From: an uncultured Veillonella sp.
Lineage (GTDB): Bacteria > Bacillota > Negativicutes > Veillonellales > Veillonellaceae
DNA length: 34,316 nucleotides
Direction of reading: 5' to 3'
NCBI GenBank assembly: GCA_900550175.1
Contig: URQX01000003.1
Span: 1 to 34,316 of the forward strand
The position numbers and the translations under genes were made by a program. The notes below the pieces were generated by a model. It had not been told where the DNA came from. It saw nothing but the letters and a program-made list of their open reading frames with translations, and made no database searches. Shown here in pieces: positions 15,976 through 23,709 of this stretch (its first letter is position 1; each line of letters opens with the position of its first letter).

Positions 15976-17469
15976 TTAAGCGATGCCAATCCAGTGCCAG
16001 TATGTTAGTGCAAATACGAGCATCATAACATAGCCGATGATTGTCAATGGAATGCCTGTAGTCATAAATGTTTTTACATCGAATGTGTCTGTACCGTAAG
16101 CCACCATACCTTGTGGTGAGTTTACTGGTAATACAAGACCGAAGCAGATCGCATATTGCATAAGCATGGTTACGCCGATTGGGTTAAGACCTTCTGCATT
16201 GTGACCTACTACGATGGATATAACGATAGGAATCATAGCAGAGGAGAGGGCTGTGGCAGATGCAAAGCCTAGATGTATGACAATGAGGAAGGCCGCCATT
16301 ACAGCAATTAAGATAAATACACTAGCACTTTCAAGTGAGAATGCATTTACGAATACTTGAGCAAGCCAAGTGGCTGCCTTTGTTTTCAGTAATACAGAGC
16401 CAAGGCCGATACCAGCACCAAACATAACGATGGAACCCCAGTCGATGTTTGGCTGTGCAAATTTCCAGTCCATAATACCAATTTTAGGGAAGAAGAACAA
16501 TGCGATAGCCACGATTGTTGTAGTTGTTGTGTCGATAGAATGGAGCTTACCACCGGTAGCCCACAATGCAAGTAGTCCAATCGAGATACATAATAGTTTC
16601 TTTTCATCAGTGCTCATAGGACCGATTTCTTGGCGCATTTTAGTGAGTTGTACATCACCACCTACAAGTTCTTTGAACTCCGGCTTAATTAATGCTTGAG
16701 TTAAGAAGTAGGCAATGATAACCATAACAATAGAGAATGGAGCCGCTGCGGTAAGCCAATCTATCCAGCTAATAGATGTATTCATCTGAGTTTGTATAAA
16801 GCCTACAGCCACAAGATTTTGAGCGGCCGCCGTTTGAATCATAATATTCCAGAACGTATCGGCCTGTACGGCGCCTACCATGAGTAGAGCTGCTACACGG
16901 CTTTTACGTTCAATACCCAAATTTTCAACAATACCGATGATAATCGGTGCTAAGCAAGCAATACGAGCCGTTGCACTTGGTACGAAGAAGGCGAGGATAA
17001 GCCCTGTAATAATAACACCTAAATAAATACGGCTTACCTTAGTACCAACGCTAGACAATACTAACATGGCAATACGACGATCGAGACCTGTTTTGCGCAT
17101 AGCTACAGAGATAAACATGGCAGCGCCTACAAGAATCATAGCCGGTGAAGAATAACCAGAAATGATAAGCTTTAATGCATTAGCGGTACCCATAGCCTTG
17201 GCAGGTGCTTCAGGATTTGGTGAGAACCCTAACAGTAGCGCTGTAAGCGCTGTAATCATGGTGGCGCTTACTGGATAGGACACTGCTGAGGTCATCCACA
17301 AGATGATGGCAAAAGCGAGCACACCGATCATACGATGACCACCAGTAGATAATGTTTCCGGTGTAGGTAATAATAAAATACCACCTAAAACAATGAAGGA
17401 TAAAATAAGTCCAATATTTTGAGCAGTTGTACGCGCCTTTTGTGGAGGGGCAGTAGTTGTTACACTCAT
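15976..17469 (-). CDS. DASS (SLC13-like) divalent anion:Na+ symporter or antiporter
   Basis: This 497-residue membrane carrier of the divalent anion:sodium symporter family has about 11-13 hydrophobic segments in two repeats. The family moves di- and tricarboxylates such as succinate, malate, tartrate or citrate. The two substrate-site loops, usually SNT, read SAT here: FVPSATAR (SAT 165-167) and FASATALS (SAT 404-406). The second half also carries LVLPVNSPQGMVAYGTDTF. On the minus strand an AAAGGAG ribosome-binding site lies about nine bases before the ATG. The gene converges on marR. Succinate or malate exchange would suit a Veillonella-like metabolism, but the substrate is not shown by the sequence. 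Confidence 0.87.
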   Translation of the reverse strand: MSVTTTAPPQKARTTAQNIGLILSFIVLGGILLLPTPETLSTGGHRMIGVLAFAIILWMTSAVSYPVSATMITALTALLLGFSPNPEAPAKAMGTANALKLIISGYSSPAMILVGAAMFISVAMRKTGLDRRIAMLVLSSVGTKVSRIYLGVIITGLILAFFVPSATARIACLAPIIIGIVENLGIERKSRVAALLMVGAVQADTFWNIMIQTAAAQNLVAVGFIQTQMNTSISWIDWLTAAAPFSIVMVIIAYFLTQALIKPEFKELVGGDVQLTKMRQEIGPMSTDEKKLLCISIGLLALWATGGKLHSIDTTTTTIVAIALFFFPKIGIMDWKFAQPNIDWGSIVMFGAGIGLGSVLLKTKAATWLAQVFVNAFSLESASVFILIAVMAAFLIVIHLGFASATALSSAMIPIVISIVVGHNAEGLNPIGVTMLMQYAICFGLVLPVNSPQGMVAYGTDTFDVKTFMTTGIPLTIIGYVMMLVFALTYWHWIGIA

Positions 17470-17545
17470 AATAAAACTCCTTTCAATTTGTGTAATACCT
17501 ATTACTGTATAATAATAAATAAGGTAAACTATATAAGCTAAACTA

Positions 17546-17644
17546 TCCTATAAAGTATACCGTTCTATAAAGTACACTATCCTATAATATACGCTATTCT
17601 ATAAAGTACACTATATAAGCTAGATTATTCTATAAATAGTATTG
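17546..17644. repeat. 17-bp degenerate tandem repeats upstream of the DASS gene
   Basis: Units with the core TCTATAAAGTACACTA lie at 17546, 17563, 17580 and 17597. After a 14-bp variant, a further unit lies at 17628. Units two and four are identical. CTATATAAGCTA also occurs twice (17529, 17612). The tract lies 77-175 bp before the DASS start, where a promoter is expected. The rest of 17470-17805 shows no gene. Confidence 0.75.
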
Positions 17645-17805
17645 TATCGTATTTTCTATAGAATTAGTTGTATAATTTATAAGAATATTGTATACATAAA
17701 GAGCGAGAGGTGTCAGTAAGTATACCTATATACAGAACTTATAATGTCTGTTATACTATAAGAGTTGTAATAGTAAATTCATTGTTAAAAGCCCAATATT
17801 TTTTA

Positions 17806-17834
17806 TTGACTTTCACCATTCGATTTGTTATTAT
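17806..17834 (+). promoter_or_regulatory. Promoter of infC-rpmI-rplT
   Basis: TTGACT (17806-17811), a 17-bp spacer and TATTAT (17829-17834), each 4-5 of 6 to consensus, lie just before the attenuator leader. An overlapping TATAAT (17832-17837) would have a 20-bp spacer. Confidence 0.65.
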
Positions 17835-17844
17835 AATTAAGTAA

Positions 17845-17944
17845 TTTATGAAGCAGAGGCCATCCGCCACTCACCTAATACCAAGAAGTATGAGGTTAAT
17901 ATAGAGAACTCTATTCGGATGGTGTTTGCCGTCCGTTTTTTTTT
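17845..17944 (+). ncRNA. L20-type attenuator leader of infC-rpmI-rplT
   Basis: A terminator hairpin CGGATGG/CCGTCCG (17916-17935) is followed by nine Ts. The upstream segment CCATCCG (near 17861-17867) is complementary to its left arm and can form an antiterminator. This matches the Firmicute ribosomal L20 leader, in which free L20 favours termination. The class call rests on position and architecture. Confidence 0.8.
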
Positions 17945-17965
17945 ATTCTCTTGGAGGTGAACGCT

Positions 17966-18475
17966 ATTAGCAAGGATACACCACGCATTAATGAAGAGAT
18001 TCGTGCTCGTGAACTTCGTGTCGTAGGTCCTGAAAACGAACAAATCGGCATTATGTCTGGCCGTGAGGCGTTGGCATTGGCTGAAGAAAAGCATCTTGAT
18101 CTTGTGGAAATTGCACCTAACGCTAAACCACCAGTAGCTCGCATTATGAACTACGGTAAATATCGTTATGAACAACAAAAACGCGAGAAAGAAGCGAAGA
18201 AGAAACAAAAAATCGTAACTTTAAAAGAAGTTAAGTTACGTCCACATATTGAAGACCATGACTTTTACGTAAAAATGAAAAACGCATCCAAATTCTTGGG
18301 TGAAGGTAACAAAGTAAAAGTAACTATCATGTTCCGCGGTCGTGAACTTTCACATCCAGAACTAGGCATGGCAGTGTTGACACGTTTCGCTGAAGAACTC
18401 AAAGAAACAGCGTCTATTGAAAAAGCAGCTAAATTAGAAGGTCGTAACATGACCATGATTTTAGTAAGTAAATAA
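17966..18475 (+). CDS. infC: Translation initiation factor IF-3, ATT start codon
   Basis: This 169-residue cytoplasmic factor binds the 30S subunit, discriminates the initiator tRNA and start codon, and prevents subunit joining. The N domain has PRINEEIRARELRVVGPENEQIG; a lysine-rich linker (REKEAKKKQK) leads to the C domain (KEVKLRPHIEDHDFYVKMKNASKFL, VTIMFRGRELSHPELG). No ATG is suitably placed. The codon six bases after GGAGGTGA is ATT (17966), reading SKDTPRINEE. IF-3 genes typically start with AUU-type rare codons, which IF-3 itself discriminates against, giving autoregulation. An in-frame TTG at 17951 is part of the ribosome-binding site and is rejected. It is the first gene of infC-rpmI-rplT. 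Confidence 0.96.
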   Translation: MSKDTPRINEEIRARELRVVGPENEQIGIMSGREALALAEEKHLDLVEIAPNAKPPVARIMNYGKYRYEQQKREKEAKKKQKIVTLKEVKLRPHIEDHDFYVKMKNASKFLGEGNKVKVTIMFRGRELSHPELGMAVLTRFAEELKETASIEKAAKLEGRNMTMILVSK

Positions 18476-18496
18476 TGTTTTGGGAGGATTATAATT

Positions 18497-18694
18497 ATGC
18501 CAAAAATTAAAACTCGTCGCGCAGCGGCTAAACGTTTCGCAGTAACTGGTACTGGTGAATTCAAGCGTGCAAAAGCTTTCAAAAGCCACATTCTTGAGAA
18601 AAAATCTCCAGCTCGTAAACGTAATTTGCGTAAAGCTACATTGGTTGCAAAAGCTGACCACAAACGCGTAGCTAAATGCTTACCATACGCTTAA
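18497..18694 (+). CDS. rpmI: 50S ribosomal protein L35
   Basis: This 65-residue basic ribosomal protein of the large subunit begins MPKIKTRRAAAKRFAVTGTG, with HILEKKSPARKRNLRKATLV in the middle. Its length is that of the family. A GGGAGGA ribosome-binding site precedes the ATG. It lies 21 bp after infC and 46 bp before rplT in the standard order. Confidence 0.97.
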   Translation: MPKIKTRRAAAKRFAVTGTGEFKRAKAFKSHILEKKSPARKRNLRKATLVAKADHKRVAKCLPYA

Positions 18695-18740
18695 TCGTTA
18701 ACTATTAGATCGATACATCGTAATTTAGGAGGAATATACA

Positions 18741-19091
18741 ATGGCAAGAGTGAAAAAAGGCGTTACAGCTCATGCACGTCATAAAAAGATTTTAAAATTA
18801 GCTAAAGGTTACCGCGGCACACGTTCCCGTTTGTTCAAAAAAGCTAACGAAACAGTAATGAAAGCGTTGTACTACGCTCGTCGTGACCGTCGTGCGAAAA
18901 AACGCGAATTCCGTCAATTATGGATCGCTCGTATCAACGCAGCGGCTCGCATCAATGGCACAACTTACAGTCGTTTCATCGCTGGTCTAGCTAAAGCAGG
19001 CGTTGAAGTTAACCGTAAAATGTTGGCTGACTTGGCAGTTAACGATGCAGCAGCATTCGCTAAACTTGTTGAAGTAGCTAAAAACGCTTAA
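18741..19091 (+). CDS. rplT: 50S ribosomal protein L20
   Basis: This 116-residue, strongly basic protein is needed early in 50S assembly, where it binds 23S rRNA. The sequence MARVKKGVTAHARHKKILKL is followed by GYRGTRSRLFKKANE and YSRFIAGLAKAGVEVNRKMLADLA. AGGAGGA precedes the ATG. As the last gene of the operon its product is the expected feedback ligand of the leader before infC. Confidence 0.98.
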   Translation: MARVKKGVTAHARHKKILKLAKGYRGTRSRLFKKANETVMKALYYARRDRRAKKREFRQLWIARINAAARINGTTYSRFIAGLAKAGVEVNRKMLADLAVNDAAAFAKLVEVAKNA

Positions 19092-19110
19092 TAGCATAAC
19101 AATACAGACT

Positions 19111-19139
19111 AAGGACTCTCTTTGGAGGGTCCTTTTTTT
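19111..19139 (+). terminator. Terminator of the infC operon
   Basis: AAGGACTCTC and GAGGGTCCTT pair over 10 bp with one G-U and the loop TTTG, followed by TTTTT. Confidence 0.92.
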
Positions 19140-19214
19140 GTATGGTGAAAGTATGATATAGTGAAAATACATATCGTGTTGTGTAAAAGCGGAAGCATAG
19201 AGGAGGAGTAGGTA

Positions 19215-19760
19215 ATGGAACAGTTATTTTATCTGTTGATACCTTTAGGACTTTGTTTGTTTTATTTAGGTATTAAATACACGATTCGCTTTGGTAGCGC
19301 TAAGATGCTCTATGAAATGCCCTATACAAATAAAGAAGGCACTTTTACGTTAGAGCGATCAGGTACTTATGGCCTATGGCTTAGTGGGAAAATGTTTACA
19401 AAGGCGCCTATTGGTGAATTTGGCTTTAACTTAGTTGATGAAAAAACGGGAAGGACAATTCCTTTATTTCTATCTATTATGCGCGCCCGAGTTAATGGCA
19501 TTACTCACTCTAGAATGGAATTATATACCTTTGATGCGGGTCCAGGTACCTATAGACTATCCGTTACAGAAGATCCCTTTGTATTAGATGTAGTTATGAA
19601 AAAAGTAGGGGATAAGGTGATTAAAGATGCTATTGATTATAATCAATTTACTATACAAATCTATACACATACTTCCTTTGTTTTAAGGTTTATATCAATT
19701 TGGATGATTGCACTTGGACTTATTATTGCTGTATTAGGCGGAGTTCTTCCTAACATTTAG
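19215..19760 (+). CDS. Membrane protein of unknown function with a central soluble domain
   Basis: This 181-residue protein has one hydrophobic helix at each end (about 3-22 and 156-178). The central 130 residues look beta-rich (TFTLERSGTYGLWLSGKMF, GTYRLSVTEDPFVLDVVMKK). The pattern of Gly-Thr-Tyr turns suggests a beta-sandwich held at the membrane surface. I do not recognise the family. AGGAGGAG precedes the ATG. It follows the infC terminator and is probably a single-gene unit. Confidence 0.7.
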   Translation: MEQLFYLLIPLGLCLFYLGIKYTIRFGSAKMLYEMPYTNKEGTFTLERSGTYGLWLSGKMFTKAPIGEFGFNLVDEKTGRTIPLFLSIMRARVNGITHSRMELYTFDAGPGTYRLSVTEDPFVLDVVMKKVGDKVIKDAIDYNQFTIQIYTHTSFVLRFISIWMIALGLIIAVLGGVLPNI

Positions 19761-19853
19761 TGTGAAATAGTAGATAGTTTTGGCTATTTTATATAATGAA
19801 TAAATTATGAGAAAAGTGAAATAGTAAAAGAGGAGTTTTATCGTAGCTTGTAG

Positions 19854-19891
19854 AACTAACACAGTAATAAACCTATTTAAAGGTGTTAGTT
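19854..19891 (+). promoter_or_regulatory. Stem-loop in front of the DUF3298-like gene
   Basis: AACTAACAC (19854-19862) and GTGTTAGTT (19883-19891) form a 9-bp perfect stem with a 20-nt loop, ending four bases before the ribosome-binding site AAGGAG. There is no T run, so a role in mRNA stability or translation is more likely than termination. Confidence 0.4.
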
Positions 19892-19907
19892 AAAAGGAGA
19901 CAGTATT

Positions 19908-20549
19908 ATGGGAATCTTTAAAAAGCTATGTATGACCTCTATGTTAGGTGTTATGTTAACTGTACCAACGTATGCAACTGTTGTTACAGGTAGTCAATCA
20001 GACGCAAATTTAGATTTAAAGTATCCTTTAGTTTATACAGACCATGCTTATGCTCAAAGAGTCATTAATACCGATATTGCCAATTATGTACTCAAAGCAA
20101 AGGATATGTATTACAACCAACATATTTATCAAGTTTCTCAAAACTATAAGGTTACCTATGAGGATAGTCAAGTTGTTTCAATCCTACTAACGACCTATTA
20201 TTACTACGCCGGAGCTGCTCATGGTATGTATAATACAAGAGGTCTTGTATATAATAAAGTAACAGGTCAACGCATCCCATTATATAACTATGTAAAAATA
20301 GCGAATGCAGCACAATTAGATAATGGCTTACGAGCCCATGTATTAAGCTATTATACAGGTAATCACACAAAGAGCTATATTCCAAGTGGATGGAGTGTAA
20401 AATATGTAACCGATAACTATTGCTTACGCGGTAAGGGGAACATTGATCTAGTTTACCAACCATATGAATTAGGACCATATGCAGCCGGTAATACCTATAT
20501 TGGTTTTACACCAAAGGCCATTGAATACTTTAACAGAATGAACTCCTGA
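19908..20549 (+). CDS. Secreted DUF3298/DUF4163-type protein
   Basis: This 213-residue protein has a signal peptide (about 1-23, VPTYA before TVVTG). The mature part fits the DUF4163-DUF3298 arrangement seen in RsiV- and PdaC-like extracellular proteins. A segment YEDSQVVSILLTTYYYYAGAAHG with the usual Ala-His-Gly is followed by a V-YNKVTGQRIPLYNYV strand pair, and the typical C-terminal LVYQPYELGPYAAGNTYIGF. In RsiV this fold binds lysozyme; no such function can be claimed here because there is no membrane or anti-sigma part. The start is supported by AAAGGAGA nine bases upstream. Confidence 0.8.
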   Translation: MGIFKKLCMTSMLGVMLTVPTYATVVTGSQSDANLDLKYPLVYTDHAYAQRVINTDIANYVLKAKDMYYNQHIYQVSQNYKVTYEDSQVVSILLTTYYYYAGAAHGMYNTRGLVYNKVTGQRIPLYNYVKIANAAQLDNGLRAHVLSYYTGNHTKSYIPSGWSVKYVTDNYCLRGKGNIDLVYQPYELGPYAAGNTYIGFTPKAIEYFNRMNS

Positions 20550-20619
20550 TAAATGTATGTTGCCATATTGAGCCTAACTGTATTTTGATGAATTAAATAG
20601 TGTTCTTGTAATATACGAC

Positions 20620-20656
20620 AAAAGCCTATAGTACATGTTTAGTACTATAGGCTTTT
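20620..20656. terminator. Bidirectional terminator between convergent genes
   Basis: AAAAGCCTATAGTAC and GTACTATAGGCTTTT form a 15-bp perfect stem with a 7-nt loop, with T/A runs at both feet. It serves the DUF3298-like gene and the minus-strand Asn-rich gene. Confidence 0.85.
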
Positions 20657-20671
20657 AGTATACTTACTAAA

Positions 20672-20917
20672 TTATCTTCTATATCCGCCGCATCCTCTAA
20701 AATTTGAGTTTGGACCACAATAATTTTGGTTGTTATTGTTGGATGTTGCATAGTTAGTATTGTTAGTATTGTTCGTATTGTTATCGGAGTTGTATTGTGT
20801 GTTAGTGTTGCAATTGTACTGAGAGTTATTGCATACATAATCGTAAGCAAATCCAGTAGATACAACAGCGGTTACGGCTAAAGCAGTCATGATGAGTATA
20901 CGTTTTGTAAATTTCAT
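20672..20917 (-). CDS. Small secreted Asn-rich, four-cysteine protein
   Basis: This 81-residue protein has a signal peptide (1-24, cut likely after GFA). The mature 57-residue chain is dominated by Asn with Thr, Tyr, Ser and Gln (for example DNNTNNTNNTNYATSNNNNQ), with cysteines at 29, 36, 67 and 76 and a basic tail RGCGGYRR. An AAGGAGGT ribosome-binding site supports the frame. The repetitive AATA/CAAT DNA gives long open frames by chance in other frames, but only this one has both a ribosome-binding site and a signal peptide. Two disulfides are possible. Function is unknown; an envelope or matrix peptide is a guess. Confidence 0.7.
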   Translation of the reverse strand: MKFTKRILIMTALAVTAVVSTGFAYDYVCNNSQYNCNTNTQYNSDNNTNNTNNTNYATSNNNNQNYCGPNSNFRGCGGYRR

Positions 20918-21030
20918 AGTAATTACCTCCTTGTTCCTATATTTATATTATACTACTATGAGTCAAATGAAATATGATATTCTATACATATATACTATTT
21001 GAGAGAGATTATGTGAAAGGATGAGAGTTT

Positions 21031-22368
21031 ATGATGAAACGTGCGTTATTGACGACACTATGTTTTAGTTTTGTGACATTAGGTAGCCAAGCAATTGATA
21101 TTAATATACCAGGTGCAGATCCGACGGTATCTAAGGATTCGTATCAGAACTATCGTAAGACTGATGCAGATGCACGGCAGATGGAACGGAATGTTGAAAC
21201 GGATATAAAAACATATATGCCAAAACAAGTAGTAGGTAATGGTGAATTAGATTTAAATGATGTCATTTATTCTAATCGTGAGTTGAACCATGCATTGGAT
21301 TTTTCTTCATCTGTATTTATTTTGAAAGAGGATGGGGCCAATATAAAATTCACTATGCCCTATTCGAGTCGATATGGCAATACTGAAAAAATTGAAGATG
21401 GTACATCTGCTTTCAGAAATGCAATGATTATGAGCCCTAATGGCGTAATTGGTTATGAGTTGCGTCATCAACCAGCAGGAAATAATTGGGAAGATAGTAA
21501 GATTCCTTATAGCAAGCTGATCATTGATGATATGAAAGCTATTGCAGAGAAAACAGCCGGCGTATTTCGTGGTGATGATCATTCATTATATGCTGGTAAA
21601 TTTACGTATCCTACGGTTGAAAAAGCAACATGGGATGTAACGTATGCTAAGGATGCACCAATGGTAGGAAGCCTTAATTTTACGATGAAAAATACACCGA
21701 CAATTTCGTATCATGTGGGTTATAATTTTATGCCTAGAAAACAGTTTAGTGTGTTAAAAGCACAAGGTGTTGATAAGGCTCAAGATATGATAATGTCACC
21801 GTTGGTAAATTATGTATTACCATCCATTGAACCAGCTAAGGATATTCTTTCAAAAAGTAAAGCTTTGAAAATTAATGATTTTACATTCTTAACGCTAAAA
21901 ACAAGTAAAATGATTCGGGAGGATAAAAATAATTCGTATATGTATGTATACGATAGCGATCAGTATAGAGAAGGTATCATGGTGATGCCTGTTGAGGATG
22001 AAGATATACAACATCCAGAGAAGATTTTCCCGAAAGCCGTACGCAGTATTATCTTAAATGACAAGTACTCGAAACGACAACCGATCCAATTTGCTACCGT
22101 TTGGAATGATGCCATGCCATCCGTATATATGCAAATTAAGCGTCCTAAAACAACAATATATATGTTAATATCACATGATAAACAATACGTATACAATCAC
22201 TTTATTATGACCTATAATACTAGCTCTTTGGTCGAAAAAGATTTGCGAGATATTGTGCAATATATAGATACTAATAACAATAAGGACTACTATAACACAT
22301 TCCAAAGTGGGCTTGGGGCTAAGATGCCAAACGATATGGCGACGGTTGATATTAAGAATACGAAATAA
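21031..22368 (+). CDS. Secreted protein of unknown function
   Basis: This 445-residue protein starts with a signal peptide (MMKRALLTTLCFSFVTLGSQA, cleavage about 21) and has no further membrane segment. I recognise no domain. The chain is rich in charged residues and Tyr/Met, with an N-terminal region mentioning DADARQMERNVETDIKTYMP and a long mixed alpha/beta body. It is transcribed divergently from the Asn-rich gene across a 113-bp gap and ends in a terminator. It may belong to a lineage-specific family of exported proteins together with the 9872-10861 product. Confidence 0.75.
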   Translation: MMKRALLTTLCFSFVTLGSQAIDINIPGADPTVSKDSYQNYRKTDADARQMERNVETDIKTYMPKQVVGNGELDLNDVIYSNRELNHALDFSSSVFILKEDGANIKFTMPYSSRYGNTEKIEDGTSAFRNAMIMSPNGVIGYELRHQPAGNNWEDSKIPYSKLIIDDMKAIAEKTAGVFRGDDHSLYAGKFTYPTVEKATWDVTYAKDAPMVGSLNFTMKNTPTISYHVGYNFMPRKQFSVLKAQGVDKAQDMIMSPLVNYVLPSIEPAKDILSKSKALKINDFTFLTLKTSKMIREDKNNSYMYVYDSDQYREGIMVMPVEDEDIQHPEKIFPKAVRSIILNDKYSKRQPIQFATVWNDAMPSVYMQIKRPKTTIYMLISHDKQYVYNHFIMTYNTSSLVEKDLRDIVQYIDTNNNKDYYNTFQSGLGAKMPNDMATVDIKNTK

Positions 22369-22442
22369 TAGACAATGTAAGGAAAGCTAAAAATACCCTG
22401 TGAAGTAACTCGCACAATAGGTTAGCTTTTCATGTAACTATA

Positions 22443-22486
22443 GGCTCTCTGTTGCAAGGTATATGCCTTACGATAGAGGGCTTTTT
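22443..22486 (+). terminator. Terminator after the secreted-protein gene
   Basis: GCTCTCTG and TAGAGGGC pair with two G-U, enclosing an inner AAGG/CCTT hairpin, followed by TTTTT. A weaker hairpin (AAAGCTAA/TTAGCTTT, 22383-22430) lies just upstream. Confidence 0.75.
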
Positions 22487-22613
22487 GTGTGTGGTAAAGG
22501 TTATAACAAACTATATATTTTTAGATAATATCTTTATTTCTTATGGTAAAAGTCGTATACTATAGACAATAACATAGAACATATATTTGCATTTAAAGAG
22601 AGGAGGAAGATGT

Positions 22614-23456
22614 ATGAGTGATGATATAAAGATGTTTGAAGGTAGTCAAATTCGTTCGGTTTGGGATAACGAAAGAGAGGAGTGGTATTTTAGTGTAGTT
22701 GATGTTATAGGTTCTCTGACTGAAAGCAATAATCCACGTGATTATTGGTATCGAGTGAAAAAACGTATGTCAGAAGAAGAACGAAGTGAGTTGTCGACAT
22801 TTTGTCGACAACTGAAACTTAAGTCGACAGATGGTAAGTCATATAAGACTGATGTAGCTGATATGCAAGGTATTTTTCGTATCATACAATCTGTTCCATC
22901 GCCTAAGGCAGAACCTTTTAAAATGTGGTTAGCAGAGGTTGGTAAAGAACGTATTGATGAAATCATTGATCCGGAACTCACGATTGATAGAGCTTTAGAA
23001 TCATATGCTCGTAAGGGATATAGCCGAGAATGGATTAACCAACGATTACAGGCTATTCAAGTGCGTAAAGAACTTACAGATACATGGCAAGATCATGGTG
23101 TTAAGGGTAGCAATGAATATGCTATCTTAACCAATGAAATTTCAAAAGCTTGGTCCGGAATGACTACTCGAGAGTATAAGGATTTTAAAGGCCTTAAAAA
23201 GGAAAACCTGAGAGATAATATGTCTACTACGGAGCTTATTTTAAATATGCTGGCAGAAACAGCAACTAAAGATATTGCAGAAGCTAAAAATCCACAAGGA
23301 TTAGAGGAAAATAAACAGGTTGCTCAAGATGGCGGTTCTATCGCTGGTGATGCGCGTAAATCTATTGAATCTAGAACAGGTAAACCTGTTATTACATCTA
23401 AAAATGCTATTGATTTAGGACGATTAATTACTGACGTGGTGAAACCTGATAGATGA
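22614..23456 (+). CDS. Bro-N / DinD-like phage antirepressor family protein
   Basis: This 280-residue protein has an N-terminal Bro-N domain (about 5-105: IRSVWDNEREEWYFSVVDVIGSLTES, then PRDYWYRVKKRM and ADMQGIFRIIQSVPSPKAEPFKMWLA). The C-terminal part is typical of the long DinD-like group (ERIDEIIDPELTIDRALESYARKGYSREWINQRLQ, later AWSGMTTREYKDFKGLKKENLRDNMS). Such proteins occur as phage antirepressors and as DNA-damage-inducible chromosomal genes; E. coli DinD inhibits RecA. The start at 22614 follows GAGGAGG; the in-frame TTG at 22587 lies before that ribosome-binding site. It stands at the left edge of the type I restriction locus, possibly a defence or prophage-derived gene. Confidence 0.82.
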   Translation: MSDDIKMFEGSQIRSVWDNEREEWYFSVVDVIGSLTESNNPRDYWYRVKKRMSEEERSELSTFCRQLKLKSTDGKSYKTDVADMQGIFRIIQSVPSPKAEPFKMWLAEVGKERIDEIIDPELTIDRALESYARKGYSREWINQRLQAIQVRKELTDTWQDHGVKGSNEYAILTNEISKAWSGMTTREYKDFKGLKKENLRDNMSTTELILNMLAETATKDIAEAKNPQGLEENKQVAQDGGSIAGDARKSIESRTGKPVITSKNAIDLGRLITDVVKPDR

Positions 23457-23629
23457 ACGACTTGAACGAATGAAATGAAAACGTAATTGTAGGGTATCTA
23501 AAGATAATTTGAAAATATCTATTTAAAAGGTTTTATATGCCATAGAGACATATGGTTTTTCGAAATTGGAGAATCCAAAAGTAGTATTACATTTAATATG
23601 TAGTGATAGAGTGGATTGTAAAGGAAATT

Positions 23630-23682
23630 AATACCACATCATATGGGACAAAAAACTCCTATATGATGTGGTATTCTGTTTA
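23630..23682 (+). terminator. Hairpin between the Bro-N gene and the small membrane-protein gene
   Basis: AATACCACATCATATGGGA and TCCTATATGATGTGGTATT make a 19-bp stem with one G-U, then CTGTTTATAT. It can be the Bro-N terminator, though it is 174 bp downstream and only 28 bp ahead of the next gene. The rest of 23457-23629 shows nothing. Confidence 0.6.
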
Positions 23683-23709
23683 TATATAATTCATGGGAGG
23701 TATTATATT

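Noticed and set aside
17720..17775. TATAAT-containing dyad as a promoter or operator upstream of infC
   Set aside because: Pairing is interrupted and the region is so AT-rich that such matches are expected. The TTGACT/TATTAT pair downstream is better placed.
17846..18208. 120-residue minus-strand ORF across the infC leader
   Set aside because: It overlaps the attenuator and infC in antisense. No start signal or motif is present.
20626..20865. 79-residue Thr/Ile-rich minus-strand ORF overlapping the Asn-rich gene
   Set aside because: It is an alternative frame of the same repetitive DNA, extends into the terminator and lacks both signal peptide and ribosome-binding site.
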